From the NCBI RefSeq assembly GCF_001421765.1, contig NZ_LMLA01000006.1, positions 19,483-83,482 of the forward strand: DNA of 64,000 nucleotides, in the 5' to 3' direction. This document shows positions 27,058-37,107 of this stretch, piece by piece. The notes beneath the pieces were generated by a model that saw only the letters and a program-made list of their open reading frames with translations, did not search any database and was not told the origin of the DNA. Made by a program: the position numbers and the translations under genes. How positions within the stretch are numbered: the stretch's first letter is position 1; each line of letters begins with the position of its first letter. This stretch comes from Sphingomonas sp. Leaf32 (GTDB taxonomy: Bacteria > Pseudomonadota > Alphaproteobacteria > Sphingomonadales > Sphingomonadaceae).

Positions 27058-27865
27058 TAGGGTCAAGACCCATGGATGTGAGGGCGGCGATTTGATGCAG
27101 GCTCCGTACGAAGACTGGTGATGAACGACCTGTCTTGGCTGACGGACCAGCAGATGGAGCGGCTGCGTCCGTTCTTTCCCAAGAGCCACGGCAAACTGCG
27201 CGTCGATAACCGCCGGATGTTGAGCGGCATCGGGTTCGTCAACCGCAACGGACTGCGCTGGCGCGAGGCGCCAGCCGCCTACGGCCCGCCCAAGACGTTC
27301 TATAATCGGTGGAAGCGCTGGGTATAGGCAGGCGTGTTCACGCGAATGATGGAAGGCTTGGCAGCGGCGGATGCTGAGCCGAATACGGTGATGATCGACA
27401 CGACCTACCTCAAGGCGCACCGCACGGTATCAAGCCTGCGGGTGGAAAAAGGGGCCTCGGCCGCCTGAGTGGTCGCACCAAAGGCGGTATGAACACGAAG
27501 CTCCATGCCATCGCCGATGCGGACCGCCGCCCGTCGAGCTTCTTCATGACGGCTGGCCTAGTCAGCGACTACACCGGCGCAATGGCTGCTCGGTGACCGC
27601 GGCTACGACGCTGACTGGTTCAGAGACGAGCTCTAGGCAAGAAGCATCCAGCCATGCATCCCGGGCTGGTGATCCCGCAACGAGCCCGTCAGATATGACA
27701 AGCGCCGCTACCGGCGTCGCAGCCGCATCGAGATCATGTTCGGCCGCCTGAAAGACTGGCGCCGCGTCGCCACCCGTTACGATCGCTGCCCCGCCGCCTT
27801 CTTCTCAGCCATCGCTCTCGCGGCCACCGTCGTCTTCTGGCTGTGATCAGCGAGTCCTGACCCTA
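27058..27865 (+). mobile_element. Decayed IS5-family (IS427-group) element
   Basis: Terminal repeats are recognisable: 27058-27069 and 27854-27865 are inverted copies with one mismatch, each with TA at the outer edge, fitting the TA target duplication of the IS427 group. The roughly 800-bp body carries a transposase broken by stops and frameshifts. A related but different copy enters at the right edge of the window. Confidence 0.8.
27121..27846 (+). pseudogene. Broken IS427-type transposase
   Basis: The frame starts as a normal IS427 OrfA (NDLSWLTDQQMERLRPFFPKS, NRNGLRWREAPAAYGPPKT, NRWKRW) but stops at 27327. The continuation is readable only by switching frames: MIDTTYLKAHRT, GRTKGGMNTKLHAI, WLLGDRGYDADWF, then RRRSRIEIMFGRLKDWRRVATRYDRCPAAF and a final VVFWL. 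Several stops and a deletion of about ten residues before WLLGDRGYD show it is inactive. Confidence 0.85.
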
Positions 27866-27931
27866 CACCGTACGAGGGTTACAACGAGTCATCGGTTTAC
27901 CCGGTCTGAAGCGCGGGACCGACAGAGAGCA

Positions 27932-28294
27932 ATGGAAAGCTCCCGCATTGTTTTGAGCGAAATTATGGGCGAGTCGAACGACAGGGCACATCAAGTAGCG
28001 CGCGCTAAAAAGGCATGGCTGGCAGCAAATACTGCGACCGACCCAGCTATTGCAACAATCTATCGCCAATTATCGCACCGGTATCTGACGTCTGCCAATG
28101 ATAATTTCTGTACATGTCTCGCAACGTCACCGCGTCGACAATCACCTGGTTCAGCGTCTCGACTATTTCGAGCGCTAACAGCGCGTTTTAAGCTTGCCGT
28201 GGAGTTGTATGTTACGATATTCGACCTTGTACTGTGGCTACGCTTCCGAAACAGAAGGCTCTGTCGACTTCTTGGTCATGTCGGACGCCCTTGA
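27932..28294 (+). CDS. Possible small hypothetical protein
   Basis: A 120-codon ORF after the IS remnant. The first half (ESNDRAHQVARAKKAWLAANTATDPAIATIYRQLSHRY region) looks like a small alpha-helical protein of the kind seen in sphingomonads; the second half is Arg-rich and not protein-like, suggesting a frameshifted or decayed gene. An inner ATG at 27965 is possible. No function can be suggested. Confidence 0.3.
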   Translation: MESSRIVLSEIMGESNDRAHQVARAKKAWLAANTATDPAIATIYRQLSHRYLTSANDNFCTCLATSPRRQSPGSASRLFRALTARFKLAVELYVTIFDLVLWLRFRNRRLCRLLGHVGRP

Positions 28295-28320
28295 TATTCT
28301 TTGGGTTATGGTGGCTTCCA

Positions 28321-28902
28321 TCAGCCAAGGCGCCTGCATGACAGAACGATCCAGTGAGTGGTTTGGCGCACCGTCCTGACCGTCCAGCGCTCGCCGGTAG
28401 CGTCTAAAAACCGGCGCTGAAGCCCGGCGGCATGCTGTGCAAAATCAGGAAAGTCGATCCGATGGTGTGCCAGAATTAGCATACCGCCCTGCCGGAGTGC
28501 GGCCCCGATATCACGTGCCGTTCGCTTCATGGCGAGTGGCGACAGGTAGTATATTACCTCGGCGACCAACACCGCGTCGTACTGCTTACGCGGCAATCTC
28601 GCGGGCACGGCCAAGCGTATCGCGCGGGCGCGAGGGCGGGATGAACCAATCGCGCTTGCGACCAGTGCCGTGCCGCTCCGCGTCGCCTCCGTCGCATCAA
28701 GGCGTAAGGCCCGAGGCGCGATCGCGGCACTGTTAGAGCCGTTTCCTGCCGCCAGCTCCAATACTCTCCCCCACGGTCCAGCTCCCATCCCGTGTAGGAT
28801 CGCAGTCCGCTTCAGCGCCTCGTCAGCATCCTTGAAGGTCCGCCAAGGATCTGCGTCGTGAGCGAACTTGGCCTCAAAGCCGCTTAGAGTGATAGCCTTC
28901 AT
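28321..28902 (-). CDS. NodS-like SAM-dependent methyltransferase
   Basis: Class I methyltransferase, 193 aa, closest in style to NodS-type N-methyltransferases. WGRVLELAAGNGSNSAAIAP is the SAM-binding motif I, with DAVLVAEVIYYLSP as the post-motif region and LRQGGMLILAHH near the end. The ATG overlaps the PIG-L stop by four bases (ATGA). Pairing of a PIG-L deacetylase with this methyltransferase, sometimes as one fused protein, recurs in Proteobacteria; here they are separate. It is the last gene of the four-gene operon that starts with the GT2 gene. Confidence 0.83.
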   Translation of the reverse strand: MKAITLSGFEAKFAHDADPWRTFKDADEALKRTAILHGMGAGPWGRVLELAAGNGSNSAAIAPRALRLDATEATRSGTALVASAIGSSRPRARAIRLAVPARLPRKQYDAVLVAEVIYYLSPLAMKRTARDIGAALRQGGMLILAHHRIDFPDFAQHAAGLQRRFLDATGERWTVRTVRQTTHWIVLSCRRLG

Positions 28903-29555
28903 CGACCTTCGTCCACAAATATCTCGTAGGGACCGCTGAAGGCGGCAATCTGTGCACGCGTCATGGCGAACCCGTCGGGATCGTCGGTAATTCGGCCGGC
29001 CTGCGTCTTATAGCGCTTAATCGCGCTGCATTTTGCTAGCCGTTCCTGCCCGCTTAGCGGCATCGCGAAATGCCGGTGCAAGCGGACTCCGGCTGGCCAC
29101 ACGGGATAGGCGAGGCGCCGTACGCCCGACCGGTCGGCGGCCGCGACCGCCATGGCTGTCACCCGGTGATCCGCGTGGTGATCACGAGCCGACGGCGCGA
29201 GTACGAGCAACGGCGTGGGCGCTCGTCGCATCTCCCTCGCGATGCGATGACGGGCCTGGCTAGCGAAGACCGGCAGTTCCCCGTCAGGCATACCAAGGAA
29301 TTGAATCTTGCCGGCTGGTACGCCGATCAGGCGCATCGCCCGGAGAGTTTCGCGCTGGCGTTCGCACACCAGCCTGTCGCGCGGCCAGCGCGAGCTACCG
29401 CGATGTGAGGCATGCCCATCGGTCACGACGACAATGCGGACCTCGACACCGCGCCGGCGTAACCGTGTTATAAGCGCATACGCACCGATAGCCTCATCGT
29501 CCGGATGAGGCGCTACGATCAGCAGACAGCGTGGCTTGCCGATCCTTATAGTCAC
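28899..29555 (-). CDS. PIG-L/LmbE-family deacetylase
   Basis: Zn-dependent N-deacetylase fold, 218 aa, acting on N-acetylglucosaminyl-type substrates. The metal motif APHPDDEAIG is near the N-terminus and the second His pair in HHADHRV near residue 135; GMPDGEL is also typical. It would expose an amino group that the neighbouring methyltransferase could modify. ATGA overlaps link it to both the acyl-CoA dehydrogenase-like gene upstream and the methyltransferase downstream. Confidence 0.88.
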   Translation of the reverse strand: MTIRIGKPRCLLIVAPHPDDEAIGAYALITRLRRRGVEVRIVVVTDGHASHRGSSRWPRDRLVCERQRETLRAMRLIGVPAGKIQFLGMPDGELPVFASQARHRIAREMRRAPTPLLVLAPSARDHHADHRVTAMAVAAADRSGVRRLAYPVWPAGVRLHRHFAMPLSGQERLAKCSAIKRYKTQAGRITDDPDGFAMTRAQIAAFSGPYEIFVDEGR

Positions 29556-30526
29556 AGCGAGGGGTTCAACACGCCCGAAGCAACCGCTGCGCCGACCCTC
29601 ATGCGCTGCGCGTCAGGACCGGGCTGACGCAAGTACATCGACAGGTCGGTTATCGTCGCGGCGAGCGGATGCGAAACAAACAGCGCGGATACGCCTACTG
29701 CCTCTTGCGCTAGCGCCAATGCGCGTCCGCCCGCGTCATAAACCGCCGTACGTGCCGCTGAGACCAGCGGCAGGCGGGTTGTTTCGTCACCAAACCATCC
29801 TTTGGCTGCGTTCCGAACGGAACCAGACGCCGTTTCCGCCAGCCCGTATAAGTCTGCCAGCCGGCCCGCCTGATGCGGATCGTCGGTGCGTCCCGTCGCT
29901 ACCAGATGGTCCCGCGTCTGGTCGACCAACGCCGCTATGCCGCCTGCCTGCACCGCCGCAAACCGCATCGCGCCTCCGCTGAACCATGGCTCCCGCACAT
30001 AGTCGCCTGGCTGCCCGATAAGATCGTTGGGTCGTATATGATCGCCGTCCCAGCAAACGATATGCGTCTCCGAACGCTGCATACCGATGACCTGCCAGAA
30101 TTTGCGATCGATTGTCGGCGGGGTGCGGACCAGATCGACGAGAATGAGCTGGCGTCCCCCGTTCCCTTCGACGGTGACAAGGGCGTGGGTCACCATGCCC
30201 GCGCCGGATGCAAAGCTCTTGCCACCCTCAAGTCGACCCTCTTTCAACACGAGCGGTTTGCCCGGCAGGTCGGCGTTCCACACCCCAACGATACCGCCAG
30301 CTGCAACCGCGTCGACAAGCCGCGTGCGCTGCTCCGCACTGCCGTAGCGCGAAACGATCTGGAGAGCATCGACCTGCCCTTCGAACAATCGCCCGAGCGG
30401 GAGATCCTTACGTCCCGCTGCAAAAAGTACACGCAGCAGATGTAACAGTGCCTCCTGGTCGGAAGGATCATGAAGCGTTCGGAGCGCTCGCGTCTGCTCA
30501 CCGATTGTAAATGCCAAATCGATCAT
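29552..30526 (-). CDS. Short acyl-CoA dehydrogenase-like flavoprotein
   Basis: Acyl-CoA dehydrogenase-fold protein of about 324 aa, shorter than catabolic members (about 380). Middle-domain segments (GGIVGVWNADLPGKP, GGKSFASGAGMV) and the C-terminal helical domain (YLRQPGPDAQRMRVGA) are recognisable; the usual N-terminal domain is reduced. The ATG at 30526 is chosen because it overlaps the GT2 stop by four bases (ATGA). In this gene set the protein is more likely to tailor a pathway intermediate than to degrade fatty acids, which is inference from context. Confidence 0.8.
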   Translation of the reverse strand: MIDLAFTIGEQTRALRTLHDPSDQEALLHLLRVLFAAGRKDLPLGRLFEGQVDALQIVSRYGSAEQRTRLVDAVAAGGIVGVWNADLPGKPLVLKEGRLEGGKSFASGAGMVTHALVTVEGNGGRQLILVDLVRTPPTIDRKFWQVIGMQRSETHIVCWDGDHIRPNDLIGQPGDYVREPWFSGGAMRFAAVQAGGIAALVDQTRDHLVATGRTDDPHQAGRLADLYGLAETASGSVRNAAKGWFGDETTRLPLVSAARTAVYDAGGRALALAQEAVGVSALFVSHPLAATITDLSMYLRQPGPDAQRMRVGAAVASGVLNPSL

Positions 30527-31530
30527 ATCGCACGCTCGCATCCAGTCAGAAAGTCAAGCTCGCGCTCGGCGACAGCAAGTGAGACAGTTCGCATGCCACC
30601 TGGAGGCTCCGGCACGATCCGCATCGCGAATGCCTCCGCATTGGGGCAATCACGCGCTACGCCGCGGACATGATCGTGAGTCAAACCAACGACCGCAGCG
30701 GCAAGATCGAGCCGATCCAAGGCATGTGCAGCCCGTACCTCTGCTTGCCGACGGTACTGCCATACCATGTCGCCCGGATGAGCGACTTGGATCGTCTCCG
30801 CTTCGGCGCCCTTTAGCGCGCGCAGCACGTCAGCCAAGCCCCCCGAAGCACGGCCGACGTGCCGCGCCGATGTATGGACTATACAGGCAGCGTCCCGCCG
30901 GACACGAAAGCCGGCGCGCGCGGCGTCATCAATAAGCCGCGCATCTTCTCCGTTCGGTAGCGGCGCGAACCCGCCCAGCGATCTGTACACCTCGGCGCGA
31001 ATACCGATGTTCGCACCGCCGACGTGATGGTGGACGCTTGCCGCCTCCCAAGGCACTGGATCAAGGCGTCGTCGCAGTACGGCCATGCGATCGTAATAGG
31101 CCTCGACGCGGTTCTGCAGCAGATTGGCACTGCCTTCTACTCGCACGATCTTGCCAACCACGACGTCCGCTCGATGCAACGCGTTTAACATCGCTGACAA
31201 CCAGTCTGAGCCAGGAGTGCTGTCAGCATCAGTCGACAGTAGAAGGCCCTCCCCTATTCCTAGTGCGCGCAAGCCCAACTTCATTGCGCGATGACGGGCG
31301 ATGCCGACATTGCCGCTTGGCCGCTCCTCCTGCTTGATCGTCACGCGGTGTTTCGATCTTCCCTGATATGCCAAGGCTATGTCGGCGCTGGCATCGACGC
31401 ATCCGTCCAACATGAGGCAGATGTTGAGACTATCGCGACCATTCCATCCTAACGCGTCCAGCGCGTCGAACAGCTTGGGCAACTCTTCTTCCTCGTTCTG
31501 AACGGGAATACAGATAGCGATGGCGATCAA
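30523..31530 (-). CDS. Family 2 glycosyltransferase
   Basis: GT-A fold glycosyltransferase of about 335 aa, cytoplasmic. The start of the fold is AIAICIPVQNEEEELP, the sugar-nucleotide region LMLDGCVDASADIAL and the metal motif STDADSTPGSDWL (DxD-like). The TTG at 31530 is chosen: it has AGAGGGG upstream and begins right at the first strand, whereas longer readings overlap the SDR gene and add a non-conserved leader. It is the first gene of the GT2 / acyl-CoA dehydrogenase / PIG-L / methyltransferase operon. Confidence 0.83.
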   Translation of the reverse strand: MIAIAICIPVQNEEEELPKLFDALDALGWNGRDSLNICLMLDGCVDASADIALAYQGRSKHRVTIKQEERPSGNVGIARHRAMKLGLRALGIGEGLLLSTDADSTPGSDWLSAMLNALHRADVVVGKIVRVEGSANLLQNRVEAYYDRMAVLRRRLDPVPWEAASVHHHVGGANIGIRAEVYRSLGGFAPLPNGEDARLIDDAARAGFRVRRDAACIVHTSARHVGRASGGLADVLRALKGAEAETIQVAHPGDMVWQYRRQAEVRAAHALDRLDLAAAVVGLTHDHVRGVARDCPNAEAFAMRIVPEPPGGMRTVSLAVAERELDFLTGCERAI

Positions 31531-31598
31531 AAAAGCCCCTCTGCTGCAAATGGGGCAGAGCGACCCGATCCATTTTGATCGCGCCAGCCGCCATCTGG

Positions 31599-32381
31599 TT
31601 ATTTGCCGCTGCCCGGTTCGGCCATCTTGCGGTGCTGCTCGGCCAACACCGATGCGGGTACGACATTGGCGATGACCCCTTGAACCTTGGCCTTCCAACC
31701 GGAGAAGACCGAAGGCTTACCGTCCATCAGTGCCTGCCAGCCATCCTTTGCTACATCGGCGGGATCGCGTTTGTCTGGATCGGTGCCGACCGAAGTATCG
31801 CTCATGTCGGCCCGGTCGAAGAACTCCGTATCAACCGGCCCCGGCATCAACGTCGTGAGCTGAACGCCGTCCAAATCCTTGATCTCATTGCGCAGCGCTT
31901 CGGTAAAGCTGTCTACGAAAGCCTTGCTCGCATTGTACACCGCTTGGAACGCGCCGGGGATGTAGCCCGCAACCGATCCCGTTACGAGTACCTTGCCGTC
32001 ATTGCGCGCGACCATAGCAGGCATCGTCTTGTGCAGCAGATAGAGTGTGCCAACGATGTTGGTGTCGACCACGTGGCGCCAGTCGGCGACCGACTGATCG
32101 AGAAAGCCGTGTCCGAACCCGTGACCGGCATTGGCGCAGATTAAGTCGATCTTCCGGCCGCTGGCTGCTGCGAGGAGCATATCAACTCCCTCAATCGTCG
32201 AAAGATCGGCTTGGACTGCCGTCACCTGCGTGCCGAATTGTTCGAAATCCTTGGCGGCAGATTCGATAAGCGCCTCATCGGCAGCAATCAGTATGTCGTA
32301 GCCGTCCTTGGCGGCGAGCGTTGCCAGTTCGAACCCAATGCCCGTCGAGGCGCCGGTGATGATAGCAAACTTATCGGCCAT
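31599..32381 (-). CDS. Short-chain dehydrogenase/reductase
   Basis: Classical SDR of 260 aa, cytoplasmic NAD(P)-dependent oxidoreductase. The cofactor motif is ITGASTGIGFELA, the NAG motif CANAGHG, the catalytic Ser in VTGSVAG and the YxxxK in YNASKAFVDSF. Substrate unknown. It follows the Zn-alcohol dehydrogenase gene by 29 bases and has GAGAGG before its ATG. SDR, Zn-ADH and SRPBCC genes recur together in sphingomonads, often as stress-responsive clusters. Confidence 0.85.
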   Translation of the reverse strand: MADKFAIITGASTGIGFELATLAAKDGYDILIAADEALIESAAKDFEQFGTQVTAVQADLSTIEGVDMLLAAASGRKIDLICANAGHGFGHGFLDQSVADWRHVVDTNIVGTLYLLHKTMPAMVARNDGKVLVTGSVAGYIPGAFQAVYNASKAFVDSFTEALRNEIKDLDGVQLTTLMPGPVDTEFFDRADMSDTSVGTDPDKRDPADVAKDGWQALMDGKPSVFSGWKAKVQGVIANVVPASVLAEQHRKMAEPGSGK

Positions 32382-32410
32382 GATCTATTATCCTCTCGGG
32401 CGGGGGCAGG

Positions 32411-33592
32411 TCAGTGGTTCAAGCCCGGTTTCAGCACAACCTTGGTCACGACGTTCTGATCGTCATGAAACATCTTGTAGCCCTTGGGTGCCTCTTCCAG
32501 GTCCATCCGGTGCGAGATGAGAAAGGTCGTATCGATCTTGCCCTCAAGGATCGCGTTCAGCAGCGCCGGCATGTAGTGCTGGACGTGCGTTTGCCCTGTC
32601 TTGAGCGTCAGCCCCTTTTCCATGAAAGCGCCAAGGGGCCATTTGTCGACGTACCCGCCGTAAACCGCGGGCATAGAGACACGACCACCTTTGCGGCAGG
32701 CGATGATCGCCTGGCGGTTCGCGTGCGCACGGTCAGTGCCCAGGAACGTCGACTTCTTGATCTGGTCCAATACGTTGTCGACAAAGAAGCCATGGGCTTC
32801 CAGGCCGACGCTGTCGATCACCGCGTCTGGACCGATACCGCCGGTCATCAGCATCAGCGCTTCGTACACCGCACTTTGTTCAAAGTTGATCGTCTCGGCG
32901 CCGAATTTAGCAGCGAGTTCGAGCCGGTGCGGAAAGTGGTCGATCGCAATCACACGTTCGGCACCCATCAGGAACGCCGACTGGACCGCAAACAGTCCGA
33001 CCGGACCGCAACCCCAGACCGCCACCGTATCGCCAGGCTCGATATCGGCATTTTCCGCTGCCATCCAACCGGTTGGGAGGATGTCGGAGAGGAACAGCAC
33101 CTTGTCGTCCTCGATACCGTCAGGGATGACGATGGGCCCGACATCACTGAACGGCACGCGGACATATTCCGCTTGACCGCCAGCATAGCCGCCGGTCATG
33201 TGACTATAGCCGAATAGCCCGGACATCGGCTGACCATAAAGCTCCTGAGCGATGTCCTGATTGTCGGCAGGCAGCCCGTTGTCGCACGCCGAATACTGAT
33301 GCTTGCCGCAATGATAGCAGCTCCCACACGCGATCGTGAATGGCACCACCACGCGTTGTCCTTTTGTCAACGTCGACTTCGCGCCCACCTCGACGACTTC
33401 GCCCATGAATTCGTGTCCGAGAATATCGCCCGATTGCATCGTAGGGATATAGCCGTCATACAAATGCAGATCGGAGCCGCAGATCGCGGTCGAGGTGACC
33501 TTGATGATGCAGTCGCGAGGATTTACAATACCTGGATCATCGACGGTATCGACGCGAACATCATGGCGGCCGTGCCAAGTGAGCGCACGCAT
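32411..33592 (-). CDS. Zn-dependent alcohol/formaldehyde dehydrogenase-like MDR enzyme
   Basis: Medium-chain dehydrogenase of 393 aa of the glutathione-independent formaldehyde dehydrogenase type. Catalytic-Zn residues lie in [10 protein letters not shown] and GHEFMGEV; the structural-Zn Cys cluster is [15 protein letters not shown]; the NAD motif is [12 protein letters not shown]. The insertion after the structural Zn loop ([22 protein letters not shown]) is typical for this subgroup. Its ATG overlaps the stop of the SRPBCC gene (TGATG). Confidence 0.88.
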   Translation of the reverse strand: MRALTWHGRHDVRVDTVDDPGIVNPRDCIIKVTSTAICGSDLHLYDGYIPTMQSGDILGHEFMGEVVEVGAKSTLTKGQRVVVPFTIACGSCYHCGKHQYSACDNGLPADNQDIAQELYGQPMSGLFGYSHMTGGYAGGQAEYVRVPFSDVGPIVIPDGIEDDKVLFLSDILPTGWMAAENADIEPGDTVAVWGCGPVGLFAVQSAFLMGAERVIAIDHFPHRLELAAKFGAETINFEQSAVYEALMLMTGGIGPDAVIDSVGLEAHGFFVDNVLDQIKKSTFLGTDRAHANRQAIIACRKGGRVSMPAVYGGYVDKWPLGAFMEKGLTLKTGQTHVQHYMPALLNAILEGKIDTTFLISHRMDLEEAPKGYKMFHDDQNVVTKVVLKPGLNH

Positions 33593-34179
33593 CAGGCCTG
33601 CTCCTCTTTGTATTGCTTCAGGTTCATCGCGGCTGTCGCCACTTCGCCCGTCTCCATCAACTGCTTGAACCGGCGCAGGTCGCGCCGAGCTTGGATGGCG
33701 GGTTCACGCTGGAACATCTTCGCGACGATCTTGCCGATCAATCCGCCAGATGGATCATATAGGATCGTAGCCGTTACCACGGTACCACGCGCACCAGCAT
33801 CCTTGAACGTCACGCATCCACTATTGGCGATGTCGGCGCCGGGTTCGGAAGTCCATGCGACGAACCGGCCGTCGACTTCCTCGGTAATCGTTGCGTCCCA
33901 TTCAACCGTCCGGCCTGCAGGCGCCTTCACAACCCAATGCGACCGCTCGGCATCTAAGACGTCGATCCGTTCGACATTCTCCATGAAGGCAGGAAGGTTT
34001 GAGAAATCGCGGAAATAGGCGAACAGTTCGTTTGCAGGCCGATTGATCGTCACCGCCCGCGCTACTATGTCTTTGCCTTTGGCCTGTTTGATATCCATCA
34101 ATGCGTCGACATCGCCCTCTTTCCTCGCTGAGGCTGGAGCATCATCCTGCGGGTCGCGTCCGTCCGGCATCTCATCCAT
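33592..34179 (-). CDS. SRPBCC (polyketide cyclase/dehydrase-like) protein
   Basis: START-like fold protein of 195 aa. The core [20 protein letters not shown] followed by [18 protein letters not shown] fits the COG5637-type SRPBCC proteins that occur beside Zn-dehydrogenases. The first 35 residues are a charged, low-complexity leader. ATG codons at 34179 and 34170 are both usable; AAGAGG touches the first, so the second has better spacing. First gene of the SRPBCC-ADH-SDR operon. Confidence 0.8.
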   Translation of the reverse strand: MDEMPDGRDPQDDAPASARKEGDVDALMDIKQAKGKDIVARAVTINRPANELFAYFRDFSNLPAFMENVERIDVLDAERSHWVVKAPAGRTVEWDATITEEVDGRFVAWTSEPGADIANSGCVTFKDAGARGTVVTATILYDPSGGLIGKIVAKMFQREPAIQARRDLRRFKQLMETGEVATAAMNLKQYKEEQA

Positions 34180-34226
34180 CCTCTTGCAGCTATGACGCGT
34201 TGGCGCGCATATTACTTACAAGATGG

Positions 34227-34246
34227 TCAACGCGTTTTCGCGTTGA
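34227..34246. promoter_or_regulatory. Inverted repeat upstream of the SRPBCC operon
   Basis: TCAACGCG and CGCGTTGA form a perfect 8-bp inverted repeat with a TTTT spacer, about 50 bases before the operon's first ATG. It could be an operator. No sigma-factor signature could be assigned near it with confidence. Confidence 0.4.
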
Positions 34247-34468
34247 TCGGACGCAGGCGACCTGCTTTTTTGCTTAAATTACATCATAATAATAGGTAGC
34301 TTGACCCAGTTACGGCCATTCCCAGCCTGATTGCGGCTCCTAACTTCTGCCGCCCATTCATATCAGCGACGGAGCAGCCTTTAGCCCTCACAATCCTAAC
34401 TTGAACATATACCCAAGTTCGGCAAATATGAAATGAATGAGCATATATAAGAACCGCTAGGAGCGCAT

Positions 34469-36934
34469 ATGTTGCCAATCGACCGGCGCGGTTTCGTGCG
34501 ACTTTCGGCATTGGCGACATTGACATGGCAAGCTCGCGCTGGCACCGCGCTGGCGCAGCAGCCCCAGGCGGATGCCGCACACCTGCTGATGCTGAACAAA
34601 CCGGCCGATGAATGGCTTGAGGCCTTTCCGCTTGGCAACGGCCGACTTGGCGCGATGGTTCGTGGCGGGATCGATCGCGAAGTCATCTCGCTGAACGAAG
34701 ATACGCTATGGTCGGGGCAGCCCATCGCGGCACTTTCCGCCGATCCGTCAAGCCTTGCCAAGATACGCCGGCTCGTCCTGGCCGGGGATCACCACGGAGC
34801 GGATCGTTTCTCGCGTACCATGCAGGGACTGTACAGTCAGAGCTATCAACCGCTGACGAATCTCACGCTCGATTTCGAGCCTCAAGGCGCAACGACTGAC
34901 TATCACCGTGCGCTCGTCCTCGACACCGCTATGGCCACTACCGTCTATCGCCAAGGCGGTATCCTGTTCGAACGCGAAACGCTGGTGTCTCACCCGGCCC
35001 AAATCATCGTTGTTCGGATCGTCGCCGACCACAATGGCGCGATATCGTGCCGCATTGCACTCGACAGCCTGTTGCGATCGACCGAGCGCAGTGCCGGGAC
35101 GCGGATCGTCCAGACGGGCAAGGCTCCGACGGTCTGCAAACCGGATTACGATAATGTCCCCGACCCGATAGTGTATTCCGATGTGCCGGGGCGCGGCATG
35201 GCGTTCGCGACAATCGTCGATGTGCGTAGCGACGGCATAGTGACGCCGGATGCCGGGGGGCTGCGGGTCGAGCGGGCTGGTTCGATCGAACTGCGCATCG
35301 CTGCGGCAACGGGCTTTCGCGGCTTTGTTCAAGCGCCCGACCTGCCAATATCGGTCGTCGAGGCCGCCGCATCGGCAACGCTGGCTCGCGTTGCCGGCCT
35401 GTCCTGTAATGCGTTGCGGCGCGACCACGTTGCCGCGCATCAGGTGCTGTATCGTCGCGCGCAACTTGACCTCGGTCCGCCGCGGCTCGACGCTACGACC
35501 GATCGCCGTCGCATTGCCGATTTTAAACAGCCTGACCCCGGCCTCGCGGCACTCCTGTTCCATTTCGGTCGTTACCTTCTGATCGCGACATCTCGCCCCG
35601 GAACACAGCCGGCGAACCTGCAAGGCATTTGGAGCGACAAGGTTCGGCCCCCCTGGAGCTGCAATCACACGACCAATATCAACATGGAGATGAACTATTG
35701 GCCGGCCGAGACATGCAATCTCGCCGACTGTCATCTACCGCTGATCGACCATATTGAGCGCTTGGCAACAACGGGTGCGGTGACTGCCCGTACCTATTAC
35801 GACATGCCCGGATGGTGCCTGCACCATAATACCGATCTTTGGGCGATGACCAATCCCGTCGGGGAGGGCAAGGGTGATCCGAACTGGGCGAACTGGCCGA
35901 TGGGTGCGCCCTGGTTGGCGCAGCATGTGTGGGATCATTTCGCCTTTGGCGGTGACGTCGAGTATCTGCGCCGACGTGCATGGCCGCTGATGCGGGGCGC
36001 GGCGGAATTTTGTTCGGCTTGGCTGATCCGTGGTCCGGCCAATGGCCATCTGACGACGGCGCCCTCTATTTCGCCCGAAAATCTTTTCCTGGCGAGCGAC
36101 GGCAGGCCGGCAGCGATCAGTGCAGGATGCACGATGGACTTGGCGTTGATCCGGAATTTGTTCGCCAATTGCATCGCCGCGATGGAGGTCCTCGGCACGG
36201 CTAAGGCCTTCGCCGAACAACTACAGCAGCGATTGCTCGCGTTGGAACCGTATCGGATCGGCCGTCATGGTCAGTTGCAGGAATGGTCAGAGGATTTCGC
36301 TGAACAGGACGCCGGACATCGACACATCTCGCATCTCTACCCGCTGTATCCGGGAACGGAATTCACGCCACGTAGCACGCCGGACATGGCGAACGGCGTC
36401 CGGGCGTCGATGCTGCGCCGCGAACAGAATGGGGGTGCCGCGACGGGTTGGAGCCGCGCATGGGCGACCGCGATCTGGGCCCGACTGGCCGACCCCGTGG
36501 CGACGGCTCGCTCTCTGCAATTCTTCGTGCGCGACAGCCTCGTCAACAACCTGTTCGACACGCACCCGGCCCCGGGACATGTCTTGTTCCAGATCGATGG
36601 AAATTTCGGGATCACCGCGGCTATCGCCGAAATGTTGATGCAAAGCCACGACGGCGAGATCGCGGTTCTGCCGGCGCTCCCGACAAACTGGTCGTCAGGC
36701 TCAGTCAAAGGACTTCGCGCCCGTGGCGGAACCGAAGTGGATATTGATTGGGTAGTAGACCGCATCAACGTGCGACTGCGTGGCACCGCTCGGACAATTA
36801 TCGTCCGACCGCCGCCGGGGTTTGTCGTGGGTGGCAGCGCCGCCGGTGCAGCTGCAGACGGTACGGCGCGGATCGTAACGCAGGCTGGTAGGGTGACTGC
36901 ACTTGTTCTGATCAAGGCCAAGACTGCTGCGTAA
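34469..36934 (+). CDS. GH95 alpha-L-fucosidase-type glycosidase
   Basis: Exported glycoside hydrolase of family 95, 821 aa, inverting alpha-1,2-fucosidase or alpha-L-galactosidase type. A Tat signal ([14 protein letters not shown], cleavage after TALAQ) precedes the N-terminal beta domain ([26 protein letters not shown]). The catalytic-barrel motif [16 protein letters not shown] holds the paired Asn residues and [15 protein letters not shown] the Asp of the family. AGGAG sits properly before the ATG. No fucose-pathway genes flank it; the pseudogenes to its right suggest a rearranged neighbourhood. Assignment to GH95 is strong, exact linkage is not. Confidence 0.93.
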   Translation: MLPIDRRGFVRLSALATLTWQARAGTALAQQPQADAAHLLMLNKPADEWLEAFPLGNGRLGAMVRGGIDREVISLNEDTLWSGQPIAALSADPSSLAKIRRLVLAGDHHGADRFSRTMQGLYSQSYQPLTNLTLDFEPQGATTDYHRALVLDTAMATTVYRQGGILFERETLVSHPAQIIVVRIVADHNGAISCRIALDSLLRSTERSAGTRIVQTGKAPTVCKPDYDNVPDPIVYSDVPGRGMAFATIVDVRSDGIVTPDAGGLRVERAGSIELRIAAATGFRGFVQAPDLPISVVEAAASATLARVAGLSCNALRRDHVAAHQVLYRRAQLDLGPPRLDATTDRRRIADFKQPDPGLAALLFHFGRYLLIATSRPGTQPANLQGIWSDKVRPPWSCNHTTNINMEMNYWPAETCNLADCHLPLIDHIERLATTGAVTARTYYDMPGWCLHHNTDLWAMTNPVGEGKGDPNWANWPMGAPWLAQHVWDHFAFGGDVEYLRRRAWPLMRGAAEFCSAWLIRGPANGHLTTAPSISPENLFLASDGRPAAISAGCTMDLALIRNLFANCIAAMEVLGTAKAFAEQLQQRLLALEPYRIGRHGQLQEWSEDFAEQDAGHRHISHLYPLYPGTEFTPRSTPDMANGVRASMLRREQNGGAATGWSRAWATAIWARLADPVATARSLQFFVRDSLVNNLFDTHPAPGHVLFQIDGNFGITAAIAEMLMQSHDGEIAVLPALPTNWSSGSVKGLRARGGTEVDIDWVVDRINVRLRGTARTIIVRPPPGFVVGGSAAGAAADGTARIVTQAGRVTALVLIKAKTAA

Positions 36935-37107
36935 GGCAAGCAGTCGACCATTATCTGTCAGCCTTGCGGTGACCCACTTCTCCGCCTTCCACTTTCGTCT
37001 ATTCGTCCATATCGGCGCTCACCGCTTTTTGATGCGTGACGTTCGGCGTGGAACGGTTTGATCGGGCGGAATGCGCACCTCCGAGAGGCCGCGCGTGATT
37101 ATCTCGG

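Noticed and set aside
29552..30526. Fatty-acid beta-oxidation gene
   Set aside because: The protein is short, and its coupled neighbours are glycan-modifying enzymes and not beta-oxidation genes.
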